Positions 38,578 through 47,611 are shown, counted from the stretch's first letter. The stretch: DNA of 64,000 bases from Sulfurimonas sp. HSL3-7 (GCF_039645985.1 NZ_CP147919.1:1116001-1180000); one strand, 5' to 3'. The notes: generated from the letters alone by a model not told the origin. A program made the numbers and translations.

Positions 38578-39303
38578 TCAGTACTTGATGTTGCAGAGGT
38601 AGAGCCCTTCGTGCGGGGCGGGTTTGAGTTTGAACTGCTTCTCAAGTGAAAGCTGTGTTTTCAGATCTTCTTTAGTATATCTGCCGGCGCTGATCTCGAG
38701 CAGAAAACCGACCATCAGGCGGATCTGCGAGCGGAGAAAACCGTTGGCTTCGAAGTAGAGGACGGTGCAGCCTTTGTGGTTGTAAACCCTTGTCTTGTAG
38801 ACTTCGCGGACAAAGTTAGTCGTGTCACTGCCGTTCTTTTTGAAGTACTCAAAGTTGTGCACTCCCTCAAAGAGCTTGATCGCCTCTTTGATCTTTGCTT
38901 CGTCCAGTGCGTCGACATAGGTGATCAGGTCGGCCAGAAAGGGGTTGGGTGTCTGGGTGCAGAGGAGATAGCGGTAGCTGCGTTTTTTGGCGGAGTAGCG
39001 GGCATGGAAACTGTCGTCCGCTTTTTCGAGCCGGCGGATGGCGATGCTTTTGGGGAGCATCCGCCTGAGGTTTTTCTCCAGCTTCTCAAGGTCGTTCCAG
39101 AACGGGGGAAGGTCGAAGTGGAGCACCTGCCGTGTGGCGTGCACGCCTCTGTCGGTGCGTCCCGAAGCGGTGACCTTGTCTTCGATCTGGAGCTGTCGGA
39201 GGGCATTTTCAATGGTGCCGTTGACGGTCTGCTCGGTCTCTTTTTGCACCTGTGAACCGAAAAAATCGGCGCCGTTATAGGCGATGGTCATCTTGACGCG
39301 CAT
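38578..39303 (-). CDS. truA: tRNA pseudouridine(38-40) synthase
   Basis: 241 aa enzyme that isomerises uridines 38-40 in the tRNA anticodon arm. The catalytic aspartate is in TASGRTDRGVHATRQV, and FHARYSAKKRSYRYLL and NFVREVYKTRVYNHKG match the TruA core. The final residues KPAPHEGLYLCNIKY are the conserved C-terminus. The ATG follows directly on the stop of the preceding lptF gene, so the two are translationally linked. Last gene of the operon that begins with glmU. Confidence 0.96.
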   Translation of the reverse strand: MRVKMTIAYNGADFFGSQVQKETEQTVNGTIENALRQLQIEDKVTASGRTDRGVHATRQVLHFDLPPFWNDLEKLEKNLRRMLPKSIAIRRLEKADDSFHARYSAKKRSYRYLLCTQTPNPFLADLITYVDALDEAKIKEAIKLFEGVHNFEYFKKNGSDTTNFVREVYKTRVYNHKGCTVLYFEANGFLRSQIRLMVGFLLEISAGRYTKEDLKTQLSLEKQFKLKPAPHEGLYLCNIKY

Positions 39304-40329
39304 TTAGAACCGTTTGACGATCTTGCGCCGGTAGTAGGGGTAGGTTATGCCAAGCCAACCCAAAAGCACAACAGCGATGGTGTAGTATCCGAGTGTGTTG
39401 ACCAGGCCGATACTCAAACCGTAGTAGATAAGGATAGATCCGAACAGAAAGAGATAGACATAGGCTTTTTGGTGGCGTACATGGGCAACGCCGATGGCCA
39501 GAACCATAAAGAGGCTCAACACCGGGAAGAGTGACAAGAGAATATCGCTGATCAGCTTTTTGGTATGGATCTTCTGCAGCTTGGGTTCGTTATGGAACCA
39601 GTAGTCGTAGGCCGAGAGATGCTTTCTCTGATCCGTCGTCATGATGTTGTTGATAAAAAGGGTCTCGAATTTCATCTGTGTCAAGGTGTCGGTATCGTAA
39701 CTGTAGCCGATCCCCTCATCGAGTTTAAGGCGCAGTAGACCATTGTTGTTGGTGATCTCTGCCTTTTTGGCTCCGATGATGATCTCTTCCTCTTTGTCTT
39801 TGTGAAAGAGGACGACATCGCCGAAAGTCTTATCCTTGTTGTCTTCGCCGATGTAGAGCAGCCATGATCCAAAATTGTGTCCGAACTCCGAGGCACTGAG
39901 GTTGAATTTTGCTTCACTCTTTTTCTGCTTGACAAAGTTGATCGAGAGGGTCTTTGCATGCGGAAAAAGATAGAAAAAGTCAAAGAAGAGTACCGTACTT
40001 AAGATCAGTGCCGGTACCATCAGCACTTTGAGTAGATAGTTGGGTCTGATCCCGAGCGTAAAGAGGATGACCATCTCGTTGTCAGTGGAGAGGCGAAAAA
40101 GTGCCAGGACTGCCGCGACGAAAAAAGTGATGGGCAGGGTGTAGAAAAAGAGCTCCGGCAGGACAAAGAGATAGAGTTTGAACATCTCCCATGCATTGAG
40201 CTGAATATAGGCCGTGAAGGCAGCCAGCTTGATCATAAAGATGACAGAGGCGATGGCAAACAGAGGTAGAAATATCGAAAAAAACGAGAGTGAGAAGTTC
40301 GATATGATGTACCGGCGCAACTTATCCAT
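39304..40329 (-). CDS. lptF: LptF/LptG-family LPS export permease
   Basis: 341 aa inner-membrane protein with three helices at each end and a periplasmic jelly-roll region between (about 110-255). N-terminal MDKLRRYIISNFSLSFFSIF and PELFFYTLPITFFVAAVLALFRLSTDNEMVILFTLGI are typical of LptF/G. Together with LptG and LptB it pulls lipopolysaccharide out of the inner membrane. The C-terminal helices (LISDILLSLFPVLSLFMVLAIGV) complete the fold. It overlaps pilD by eight bases and abuts truA. LptF rather than LptG is the usual assignment at this locus in the group. Confidence 0.88.
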   Translation of the reverse strand: MDKLRRYIISNFSLSFFSIFLPLFAIASVIFMIKLAAFTAYIQLNAWEMFKLYLFVLPELFFYTLPITFFVAAVLALFRLSTDNEMVILFTLGIRPNYLLKVLMVPALILSTVLFFDFFYLFPHAKTLSINFVKQKKSEAKFNLSASEFGHNFGSWLLYIGEDNKDKTFGDVVLFHKDKEEEIIIGAKKAEITNNNGLLRLKLDEGIGYSYDTDTLTQMKFETLFINNIMTTDQRKHLSAYDYWFHNEPKLQKIHTKKLISDILLSLFPVLSLFMVLAIGVAHVRHQKAYVYLFLFGSILIYYGLSIGLVNTLGYYTIAVVLLGWLGITYPYYRRKIVKRF

Positions 40330-41146
40330 AAAGTCCTTTCAAGTAAGCTAATACAGGTGCGTCAAGCATGTAGACGATGTAAGCGGCCAGTGCCAGAAAC
40401 GGGACAAACGGCAGTCTGTGGCTGTCGGCATCTCTGCCCTGTGTCAGCAAGATGGCAGGCAACGCGATCAGTGCCGACAGAAAGACGGCGACCAGAGAGA
40501 GCTGAACACCCATAAGCGCGCCCATGGTTGCCGCAACCATGATGTCGCCTTCGCCCATCGCCTCGAAATAGAGCGGCATGGGGTTGTAGTTTCGTACCCA
40601 GGCGGCTTTTTTTGTCGGTTTGACAAAGGCTTTGGTCCGTGCGTAGAGGTAGTAGGAGAGATAAAAACGCAACAGGGTGAAACCGCCGGCAAGCAGCAGG
40701 GCGTTGACGAAGTTGATGCCCAGCATCTGGACGTCGTTGACGCTGAAGACCGCCAGGGTCAATGCAAGCAGGTTGAGGCTGTCGGGCACGGCCTTATAGT
40801 AAAAGTCGATCATCGAGAGTGTCAGCAGGGTTAAAAATGCCGCCGCAATGCCGAAGGTGGCAAGCGAGAGGTCGTTTTTCAAAAAGATGCTCATAAAGAG
40901 CAGGCCGCTCAATATCTCGATCAGCGGATACTGTATGGAGATCTTCTCGCCGCAGAAGGCACACTTGCCGCGTAAAAAGAGCCATGATAAGACGGGGATG
41001 TTATGCCATGGCTTGAGCGGGGTGTGACAGCTTTGACAGTGTGAAGCCGGAAAAGCGACACTCTCGCCGCGGGGCAGACGATAGATGACGACGTTTAAAA
41101 AGGAGCCGATAACGGCACCGAAAATGAATGTGACAAGTGCTAACAC
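40322..41146 (-). CDS. pilD: Prepilin peptidase / N-methyltransferase
   Basis: 274 aa membrane aspartic protease that cleaves type IV prepilins and pseudopilins and methylates the new N-terminus. N-terminal GSFLNVVIYRLPRGES, two zinc-type CxxC pairs (CQSC, CAFC) for the methyltransferase domain, then the peptidase aspartates in SMIDFYYKAVPDSLN and the GEGD motif (ALGEGDIM-like, MGEGDIMVAATMGALMG). Eight membrane helices are predicted. Its ATG overlaps the uppS stop. Embedded in a housekeeping operon, not beside pilus genes. Confidence 0.94.
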   Translation of the reverse strand: MLALVTFIFGAVIGSFLNVVIYRLPRGESVAFPASHCQSCHTPLKPWHNIPVLSWLFLRGKCAFCGEKISIQYPLIEILSGLLFMSIFLKNDLSLATFGIAAAFLTLLTLSMIDFYYKAVPDSLNLLALTLAVFSVNDVQMLGINFVNALLLAGGFTLLRFYLSYYLYARTKAFVKPTKKAAWVRNYNPMPLYFEAMGEGDIMVAATMGALMGVQLSLVAVFLSALIALPAILLTQGRDADSHRLPFVPFLALAAYIVYMLDAPVLAYLKGLYG

Positions 41147-41829
41147 TATTTTAATCCTCCAAAGCGGCGTTCAATGGTCATGAACTGCTGAATAACGGTT
41201 TCGAGCTCAGTGGTTGAGAAGTCGGGCCATAGGGTGTTTGTGAAAAAAAGTTCCGCATAAGCAGCCTGCCAAAGCAGGTAGTTTGAGAGGCGGTGATCGC
41301 CGCCGGTACGAATGAGAAGGTCGACTTGCTGCGGGCAGTCCAGGGCGTCGTTCAGTGTCGTCTCCGTTACTTTGATCTTGTTGTTGACAAGGGTATTGAC
41401 GGCACGTACAAGTTCATCTTTTGCGCCGTAATTCAACGCAAGACTTTGCACAAGTCCGTTATTGTGTTTTGTCTTCTCCTCAACCGTCTCGATCGTCGTC
41501 AGCAGCGGACGTGAAAAACCGGAAAGGTCGCCGATAGGCTGAAAACGGATATTGTTTTCCATATAGGTAGAGAGCTCTTTTTGCAGATAACGGTCAAGCA
41601 GTTTCATCAGGAATTCGACCTCAAGTTTCGGCCGTTTCCAGTTTTCGGTACTGAAGGCATAGAGGGTAAGACGCTCTATCTCTTTGTGATTGGCACAATA
41701 TTTGGTGACATTGCGAACGACCTCCGCTCCGGCTTCATGCCCTTTTACGCGCTTCATTCCCTGCATCTGCGCCCAGCGGCCGTTTCCGTCCATGATGATC
41801 GCGATGTGGCGCGGGGTGTTGAGACTCAT
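41146..41829 (-). CDS. uppS: Undecaprenyl diphosphate synthase
   Basis: 227 aa cis-prenyltransferase that makes the C55 carrier lipid for peptidoglycan and O-antigen. Active-site Asp in HIAIIMDGNGRWA, FSTENWKRP, and the closing DLLIRTGGDHRLSNYLLWQAAYAELFF are the family signatures. Note GGDHRLSN where most have GGE-R-SN; the acidic metal-binding position is kept as Asp. Overlaps coaBC by four bases upstream and pilD by one base downstream. Confidence 0.96.
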   Translation of the reverse strand: MSLNTPRHIAIIMDGNGRWAQMQGMKRVKGHEAGAEVVRNVTKYCANHKEIERLTLYAFSTENWKRPKLEVEFLMKLLDRYLQKELSTYMENNIRFQPIGDLSGFSRPLLTTIETVEEKTKHNNGLVQSLALNYGAKDELVRAVNTLVNNKIKVTETTLNDALDCPQQVDLLIRTGGDHRLSNYLLWQAAYAELFFTNTLWPDFSTTELETVIQQFMTIERRFGGLK

Positions 41830-43094
41830 AGTGCGGCAGCCTTGTCCAGGATAGCCAATGAGAGAGAAAGTTTGTCCATTTTCGGCAGGCTTTCAATGCC
41901 GTGAGCCGTGATGAAATCGATCTGGTTATCAGCTGTACCGAAACTGCTGCTGTCTTTGAGCAGGTTCAGACAGACGGCGTCGACCTCTTTGGTGCCGATC
42001 ATTTCCGAAGCGTTTTTGGTAGCGTCATCAGCATCCATCTCCGCTTTAAAGGCGACGGTCCGGACGCCGCTCCTGTCAAGTGTCGCAAGCAGATCGATGT
42101 TCTGTTTGAGCTCAAGATTCCAGCTTTCGCCGATCTGTCTCTTCTTCATCTTGCCCTCTTGCGGGAACGCAGGGATGTAGTCGCTCACCGCCGCAGCCAT
42201 GAAGAGATAGGGCTCTTTCTGGATCAGGCGCAGCGCCTCGTCATTGACGAGTGAGGGTCTGCTCATCTTCCCTTTTTTGGCGATGCGGATCGAATCTTTA
42301 AGGTAGTCGTACATCTCATCGGAAGACGTAACGTGGATGGTGTGGATATTGAGAGGAAGGTTCTCATCAAAACGGGTAGCAATGAGGTTGACATCGGCCC
42401 CTTTCAAAAAGAGGGCGGCTGCAAGCGCCGAGGCCATTTTACCGCTGGAATAGTTGGAGATGTAGCGGACATCATCGATCTTTTCGATCGTGCCGCCGCC
42501 GGTCACCATGACCATACGGTCTTTCCAGAAACTCTCCTGCAGGAGTGTGCGTGCGCTGTACCAGAAGATATCGATCGGTTCCGCCATCGCACCGTCTCCG
42601 GTTGTCTGGCAGGCGAGTTCTTTGACCTGGGTGTCGACCACCTCGTAGTTCGAGACCTTCAGCATCTTGAGCGACCCCTGGGTGATAGGGTTTTGCAACA
42701 TGTTGGTGTTGGCAGAGGGGGCAATAAGCTTGATGCCCGGGTAGGCAAGGGCGCACTGCAACAGCATATTGTCGGCGATGGCGTTGGCCAGTTTGGCAAT
42801 GGTGTTGGCGGTACAGGGAGCGATGACAAAAAGGTCCGCCCACTGCGTTGTCTTGATGTGGTTATGGTCGTCCGCCCACGATTCGCTCGCTTCATCGAGC
42901 ACCTTGTTGCGCGAAAGCGTTTCAAAACTCAGCGGTGCGACGAACTTCTTGGCCGATTCGCTCATGACCACTTTGACATCGGCACCCGCTTTGACAAAGA
43001 GACGGACCAGTTCCAGGGACTTGTAGACGGCGATCGAACCGGTCACACCCAGGAGGATCTTTTTGCCCGCTAAAAGATTTTCAGGAATGAGCAT
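41826..43094 (-). CDS. coaBC: Bifunctional phosphopantothenoylcysteine synthetase/decarboxylase
   Basis: 422 aa coenzyme A enzyme. The N-terminal decarboxylase (CoaC, to about 185) has ILLGVTGSIAVYKSLELVRL, the FMN-site APLSFETLSRN, APCTANTIAKLANAIADN and an asparagine-rich PSANTNMLQNPIT segment. The C-terminal synthetase (CoaB) has VTGGGTIEKIDDVRYISNYSSGKMASALA, FKAEMD and KEVDAVCLNLL. It catalyses condensation of phosphopantothenate with cysteine and then decarboxylation. It overlaps glmU by one base and uppS by four. Confidence 0.95.
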   Translation of the reverse strand: MLIPENLLAGKKILLGVTGSIAVYKSLELVRLFVKAGADVKVVMSESAKKFVAPLSFETLSRNKVLDEASESWADDHNHIKTTQWADLFVIAPCTANTIAKLANAIADNMLLQCALAYPGIKLIAPSANTNMLQNPITQGSLKMLKVSNYEVVDTQVKELACQTTGDGAMAEPIDIFWYSARTLLQESFWKDRMVMVTGGGTIEKIDDVRYISNYSSGKMASALAAALFLKGADVNLIATRFDENLPLNIHTIHVTSSDEMYDYLKDSIRIAKKGKMSRPSLVNDEALRLIQKEPYLFMAAAVSDYIPAFPQEGKMKKRQIGESWNLELKQNIDLLATLDRSGVRTVAFKAEMDADDATKNASEMIGTKEVDAVCLNLLKDSSSFGTADNQIDFITAHGIESLPKMDKLSLSLAILDKAAAL

Positions 43095-44398
43095 TAGTTT
43101 TCCTTGCCGAAAAATTTGTAAAAGAAGTTTTCAATCACTTTGAGTTTAGGGCGGCTGAGTACCAGGACACCGCTCTTGACACGGTCGCTTGCCAGGGTCG
43201 TACCGGCGCCGACCATTACATCGTCCTCGATGGTGCACGGTGCGATGATCTGGGTGTCGGAACCGACAAAAACATTTTTGCCGATAACGGTCTTATGTTT
43301 TCTGATGCCGTCATAGTTACAGGTGATGACGCCGGCGCCGATGTTGGTACCGCGGCCTACCTCTGCGTCGCCGATGTAGCTTAAATGGCCTGCCTTCACC
43401 CCGTCGAGCGTTGCTTTTTTGACCTCGACGAAGTTGCCGACATGCGTGTCGGTGAGATGCGAAAGCGGGCGCAGATGGCCCATCGGACCGATATCGGAGT
43501 TGACCATTGTTGAGTCTTCGACGACGGAGTGTGCCTTGATGTGAGAGCTTACGATCCTGGAGTTACCGCAGATGCGCGCGCCGTTCTCGACGATGCATTC
43601 GCCCTCAAACTCGACACCGGCTTCGATATAGATCGTATGTGGCAGTTGCATGATGATCCCCTCGTTCATCCATCTGTTGCGGATACGATCCTGCATGATC
43701 TCTTCGGCATTGGCAAGGTCGAGTTTTGAATTGACCCCTTTGAAGTGCTCTTCATCGACTTCGAGGGGTTCGATGTTGATCCCATCAGCCTTGGCCAGCG
43801 CGATGACGTCGGTAAGATAGTACTCTTTCTGCGCATTGTCGCTGGAAAGACGGGGGACATACTTCTCAAGGACACTGCGTTTGAAACTGTAGATGCCCGC
43901 ATTGACGTAAGTGATGGCAAGTTCTTCCTGGGTGGCGTCTTTTTGTTCGACGATGCGTTCGACACCGTGTCTGCCGATGACGACGCGCCCGTAGCCCGAA
44001 GGATCGACAAGGTTGAAGATGGACATCACGATGTTGCTTTTGCTCTCGACAAACCCGTGCAGGGCATCGGCGGTGATCAGCGGCATGTCACCGTTAAGCA
44101 CCAGCACCTTCTCATAACGCGGTTCGATCCCCATGACCGCACCGCCGGTTCCGGGAAAGTTCTCGGTATCCTGCTCGATGAAGGTGATATTGTCAAACTC
44201 GGAACTAATCGCTTCGGTCACGGCCTCTTTCTGATGGGCGACTACGACGATGACGTCATCGGTAAGCTCTAATGCGGCTTTAACGGAGTGATAGATCATC
44301 GGCTTGCCGCTGATGGTGTGCAATACCTTTGCCTTGGGCGATTTCATGCGGCTGCCTTTGCCGGCAGCGAGAATAACGATTGAAAGTTCTTGGTTCAT
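43094..44398 (-). CDS. glmU: Bifunctional GlcNAc-1-P uridyltransferase/acetyltransferase
   Basis: 434 aa enzyme making UDP-GlcNAc for peptidoglycan and lipopolysaccharide. Nucleotidyltransferase domain: VILAAGKGSRMKSPKAKVLH, VLNGDMPLITADAL, YVNAGIYSF. From about 230 the left-handed beta-helix acetyltransferase domain: hexapeptide repeats such as IGPMGHLRPLSHL, NFVEVKKATLDGVKAGHLSYIGDAEVG, and ITCNYDG. The C-terminus is shorter than E. coli GlmU (456 aa). First gene of a six-gene, tightly overlapping operon. A ribosome site lies upstream (AAAGAACCTTAG region is weak). Confidence 0.96.
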   Translation of the reverse strand: MNQELSIVILAAGKGSRMKSPKAKVLHTISGKPMIYHSVKAALELTDDVIVVVAHQKEAVTEAISSEFDNITFIEQDTENFPGTGGAVMGIEPRYEKVLVLNGDMPLITADALHGFVESKSNIVMSIFNLVDPSGYGRVVIGRHGVERIVEQKDATQEELAITYVNAGIYSFKRSVLEKYVPRLSSDNAQKEYYLTDVIALAKADGINIEPLEVDEEHFKGVNSKLDLANAEEIMQDRIRNRWMNEGIIMQLPHTIYIEAGVEFEGECIVENGARICGNSRIVSSHIKAHSVVEDSTMVNSDIGPMGHLRPLSHLTDTHVGNFVEVKKATLDGVKAGHLSYIGDAEVGRGTNIGAGVITCNYDGIRKHKTVIGKNVFVGSDTQIIAPCTIEDDVMVGAGTTLASDRVKSGVLVLSRPKLKVIENFFYKFFGKEN

Positions 44399-45010
44399 CT
44401 AAGGTTCTTTGATTTTTTATTGCTATTTTACCGTAAGAAGATGGATTTGAGGTTAGAGTGCGCTTTTCGTAGGTAGGTGAGACGGTTTTTGTCAAGGAAG
44501 TCGGTGAATTCAACTTCTAAACGATAGTGAATTTGTATCCATTTTGGATTGTCGCAGATTCAACCTTTCTTCTCTGTCGCGCCAGAGAAGAAATCTTGAG
44601 GGAAAGAAGAGAGGCGCTCTATTTCTTTTGTGCGCATCAGCTGGTTTTCTATTGTATTATGTTTTTCTAACAAGTCAATGCGTTAGCAGAAGTAGCTTAT
44701 CCTTTATGCGTCAGAAGATTAATTCCGGCAGCAGTGACGGAATGCCACCGGTAGACAAAACAAAGTTCGAGCAGTAATTTTTGGCCGAAGGATCTTGCAC
44801 TTTCTTCTTTACCGTTAGCTTTCTGCTTTGTGCAAGCAAAGAAGAAAACTGACATAACCTCTATCAAATCTAATTTTAAATCTTAGTTGCGAATTTATAA
44901 AGTATTACAAATATAAAAGATGAGAATTTGTCGACAGATGAAGGCAACTCTAAATCAACTCGAACCGACAATCAGGCATAATGCCGTCATCAAAAACAGG
45001 TGAAGAAGAT
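44399..45010. other. Divergent intergenic region with two palindromic segments
   Basis: A 612-bp gap between glmU and trmA. It holds a perfect 11-bp stem (TTTCTTCTCTG 44566-44576, CAGAGAAGAAA 44583-44593, loop TCGCGC), and near 44793-44845 a nested pair: CTTGCAC/GTGCAAG plus TTTCTTCTTT/AAAGAAGAAA. The two segments share the TTTCTTCT/AGAAGAAA core, which suggests related repeats. No credible ORF is present; the trmA promoter must be in the right part. Confidence 0.5.
44566..44593. repeat. Perfect 11-bp inverted repeat
   Basis: TTTCTTCTCTG and its exact reverse complement, six-base loop. Too far (about 170 bp) from any upstream stop to be an obvious terminator, and no T-run follows on either side. 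Confidence 0.6.
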
Positions 45011-46120
45011 ATGGATTGTAAACATTTTGGCGAATGCGGCAGCTGCCGCTTGTATGATGGCGGGTATGCGGCGCAGCACAAACTGAAATCAGATGGGATA
45101 CATGATCTTTTCAAGGAGCTCTACAGCGGCGAGATCACCCCTTTCTTTTCGCCTGATAGCCACTACCGTGCCCGTGCCGAGTTCAAGGTATGGCATGTCG
45201 GCGATGATATCCGCTATGCGATGAACCCGCTGGAGCGCGGTGCAAAGATGGTGCTCATCGACGAGTGCCCGATGGTGATCGAGCCGATAGAGAAGCTGAT
45301 GTGGCCGCTGCTGGAGAGCATCAAGGAGCTGGAGATGGGCTTCAAGCTCTTTGGGCTCGACTTTCTCAGCAGCTCCGAGGGGGAGATCGCCGTCTCCATG
45401 CTCTATCACCGCAAGCTCGATGAGGCGTGGCAGGAGCAGGCAAACGTACTGGCAGATAGACACAACATCAAGGTGATCGGCCGTTCGCGCAAACAGAAGG
45501 TGGTCATCGGCGAGGATTTCGTCACCGAGACACTGACCATCAACGGCAAGCCGTTCAAGTTCCGACATATCGAAAACAGCTTCACCCAGCCCAACCCGCG
45601 TGTCAACGAGAAGATGATCGGCTGGTCCCTGAAACAGTTCGAGGGCATCAGCGGCGACCTGCTGGAACTCTACTGCGGGGCGGGCAACTTCACGATCCCC
45701 TTCGCCTCGCAGTTTGAGAAGGTGCTGGCGACCGAGATCTCCAAGTCTTCCATCAACGCGGCCAAGACCAATATGGCGCTCAACGGGGAAGAGAAGATCG
45801 AATTTGTGCGCATGAGCGCCGAAGAGTTCGTTCAGGCGCTTGACGGGGTGCGCGAGTTCCGGCGCATGAAGGAGATCGACCTCTCAAGCTACGAGCTGCG
45901 TACGATCTTCGTCGATCCGCCGCGCGCCGGGATGGACGAGGCCTCGTGCGATTTCGCCTCGCGGTTTGAGCACATTCTTTACATCTCGTGCAATCCCGAG
46001 TCGCTCAAACGCGATCTGGAGTACCTCACAAAGACACACACCATCGATGCGATGGCGATGTTCGACCAGTTCCCCTACACCGGCCATATGGAGATGGGGG
46101 TCAAGCTAACCAGGCGCTAG
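45011..46120 (+). CDS. trmA: tRNA (uracil-5)-methyltransferase, iron-sulfur type N-terminus
   Basis: 369 aa from ATG 45011, preceded by GAAGAAG; ten codons above it are not supported. It methylates a uridine C5 in RNA. The SAM motif is DLLELYCGAGNFTIP, the motif IV region FVDPPRAGMDEAS, and the catalytic cysteine lies in ILYISCNPESLKRDL. The C-terminus FPYTGHMEMGVKLTRR matches TrmA (tRNA U54). Unlike E. coli TrmA, Cys3, Cys9, Cys12 (CKHFGECGSC) and Cys86 (DECPMV) reproduce the C-x5-C-x2-C...C pattern that holds the 4Fe-4S cluster in the 23S rRNA enzyme RlmD. tRNA is favoured as the substrate; rRNA is possible. Confidence 0.85.
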   Translation: MDCKHFGECGSCRLYDGGYAAQHKLKSDGIHDLFKELYSGEITPFFSPDSHYRARAEFKVWHVGDDIRYAMNPLERGAKMVLIDECPMVIEPIEKLMWPLLESIKELEMGFKLFGLDFLSSSEGEIAVSMLYHRKLDEAWQEQANVLADRHNIKVIGRSRKQKVVIGEDFVTETLTINGKPFKFRHIENSFTQPNPRVNEKMIGWSLKQFEGISGDLLELYCGAGNFTIPFASQFEKVLATEISKSSINAAKTNMALNGEEKIEFVRMSAEEFVQALDGVREFRRMKEIDLSSYELRTIFVDPPRAGMDEASCDFASRFEHILYISCNPESLKRDLEYLTKTHTIDAMAMFDQFPYTGHMEMGVKLTRR

Positions 46121-46122
46121 AG

Positions 46123-46138
46123 AAGGCACTGCAGCCTT
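46123..46138. terminator. Short hairpin between convergent trmA and CDF genes
   Basis: AAGGC and GCCTT pair around a six-base loop in the 28-bp gap between the two convergent genes. No T-run follows, so termination is doubtful. Confidence 0.25.
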
Positions 46139-46148
46139 GTCATGAGCG

Positions 46149-47048
46149 TCAATGTGCCCCGCAGACCAGCGCCTTGTCATCCTTTTTCTGAAATTCGCTC
46201 TGCAGCGTGACATGGGTGATCCCGTACAGACGCTTTAGCTTCTCTTCCAGCGCGTCGCAGATGCGCATCACCTCTTCAAGCGGGAGGTTCTCGTTGAAAT
46301 CGACGTGGGCTTCCAAAAAGATCTCACGGTCATTGAGCTGCCAGACATGGATATGGTGGATGTTTTTCAGTTCGGGGTGCCCGCACGCCACTCTCTCGAT
46401 GCCTGCGAGATCGATATGTGCGGGGGCGAACTGCATCAGGATACAGGCGGAGTCCTTCAGAATATCGTAGGCGGCGTAGATCAGATAGATCGCGATCAGG
46501 ATCGAGATCAGAGGGTCGATCCAGTAGAGTTGCAGGTAGTACATGGCAATACCGCCTGCCAGTACGGCGACGGAGGTCATCACATCGGTCAACAGATGGA
46601 GATAGGCGGCCTTGATGTTGATGTTGTGGTGGGCGTCCTGTTTGATCAGCAGCATACCGGCGGCATTGAAAACGATACCCAGCAGTGCCAGCGCGATGAC
46701 GACCACCGAACCGACCGGCTCCGGGTTGACAACTCTCCGGGCTGCCTCGATGATCAGATAAAAACCGGTCCCGACCAGGACGCTGGCGTTAAAAAGCGCG
46801 GCAATGATCTCTGCACGTTTGTAGCCGAAGGTCTTCTCCTGGGTCGGTGTACGTCCCGCCATACGGTTGGCGATGTAGGTGATCACGAGGGTCATCACAT
46901 CGCTGAAGTTGTGCAGCGCATCGCTCAGAAGGGCAAGCGAGCCGGAGTAGATACCGCCGATGATCTGTGCGGCAGTGATGATGATGTTCAAAAAGATCGT
47001 GATCAGCAGGCGCATGCCCTTGACCTCGTGATGGTGATGTCCGCTCAA
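46149..47048 (-). CDS. Cation diffusion facilitator (metal exporter)
   Basis: 299 aa inner-membrane divalent-metal/proton antiporter. His-rich start (MSGHHHHEVKG), six helices, the metal-site residues SLALLSDALHNFSD in TM2 (HxxxD) and LHLLTDVMTSV in TM5 (HxxxD), characteristic of zinc-type transporters. The C-terminal cytoplasmic domain (residues 205-299) contains HHIHVWQLNDREIFLEAHV, the usual metal-binding dimer domain. Zinc (ZitB/CzcD-like) is most likely; cobalt and cadmium are possible. It is transcribed away from the ars operon, 152 bp apart. Confidence 0.93.
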   Translation of the reverse strand: MSGHHHHEVKGMRLLITIFLNIIITAAQIIGGIYSGSLALLSDALHNFSDVMTLVITYIANRMAGRTPTQEKTFGYKRAEIIAALFNASVLVGTGFYLIIEAARRVVNPEPVGSVVVIALALLGIVFNAAGMLLIKQDAHHNINIKAAYLHLLTDVMTSVAVLAGGIAMYYLQLYWIDPLISILIAIYLIYAAYDILKDSACILMQFAPAHIDLAGIERVACGHPELKNIHHIHVWQLNDREIFLEAHVDFNENLPLEEVMRICDALEEKLKRLYGITHVTLQSEFQKKDDKALVCGAH

Positions 47049-47136
47049 CAGCGCTCCTTTTTTCCTGTAATAGCTCTTCCTATTATAGGCGCTAAAACAA
47101 CAGAGTCAGATTAAAGCAGAAGAAAATCATCATTAC

Positions 47137-47176
47137 ATCAACATATATTGATATTTAGAGAACAATCTGCTATACT
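47137..47176 (+). promoter_or_regulatory. ars promoter with ArsR-type operator over the -35
   Basis: -35 TTGATA (47148-47153), 17-bp spacer, -10 TATACT (47171-47176), then arsC at 47201 behind GGAGG. ATCAA (47137-47141), six bases, TTGAT (47148-47152) is the inverted repeat described for ArsR/SmtB-type arsenic repressors, and it covers the -35. Repressor binding would exclude RNA polymerase. No arsR gene is in the window. Confidence 0.7.
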
Positions 47177-47200
47177 ATTGAAAATTTTGGAGGTCTCATC

Positions 47201-47611
47201 ATGGAAAAGAAGAGAGTATTGATCTTATGTACGGGGAACAGCTGCCGCAGTATCATGGCCGAAGCGCTGATCAATGCGAAAATGGGCGACTGCGTCGAGG
47301 CGCAGAGCTCAGGCGTCCAGGCGAGCGGCAGGGTCAACCCCAATGCCAAGGCGCTGCTTGAAGAGAGAGGGCTCTGGCGGGAGGCCTACCACTCCAAAGT
47401 GATCGAAACGGTGCTCGATACCCCGTTTGACCTGGTCGTCACCGTCTGTGATCATGCGCACGAGAGTTGTCCAACTTTTCCAAAGGTGGTGAAGACGATC
47501 CATATGGCGTTCGAGGACCCGTCGGGTAAAGCTGTCGAAGAGTACGCAGTGACGCTTGATCGGATCGAAAAAGAGCTGCTGCCGGTTGTCGAATCGGAGC
47601 TCTGCCGGTGA
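47201..47611 (+). CDS. arsC: Thioredoxin-coupled arsenate reductase
   Basis: 136 aa, low-molecular-weight phosphatase fold. The P-loop CTGNSCRSIMAE holds the nucleophilic cysteine, and VTVCDHAHESCPTFP provides the second and third cysteines of the B. subtilis/S. aureus ArsC type, which form a disulfide relayed to thioredoxin. It reduces arsenate to arsenite. The stop overlaps the next gene's ATG (TGATG). First gene of a five-gene operon that also encodes two thioredoxin-like proteins, which fits its electron needs. Confidence 0.92.
   Translation: MEKKRVLILCTGNSCRSIMAEALINAKMGDCVEAQSSGVQASGRVNPNAKALLEERGLWREAYHSKVIETVLDTPFDLVVTVCDHAHESCPTFPKVVKTIHMAFEDPSGKAVEEYAVTLDRIEKELLPVVESELCR

Noticed and set aside
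44944-44972. GGTTCGAGT on the minus strand, like a tRNA T-loop
   Set aside because: The flanking bases cannot form a T-stem and no acceptor or anticodon stem is found.
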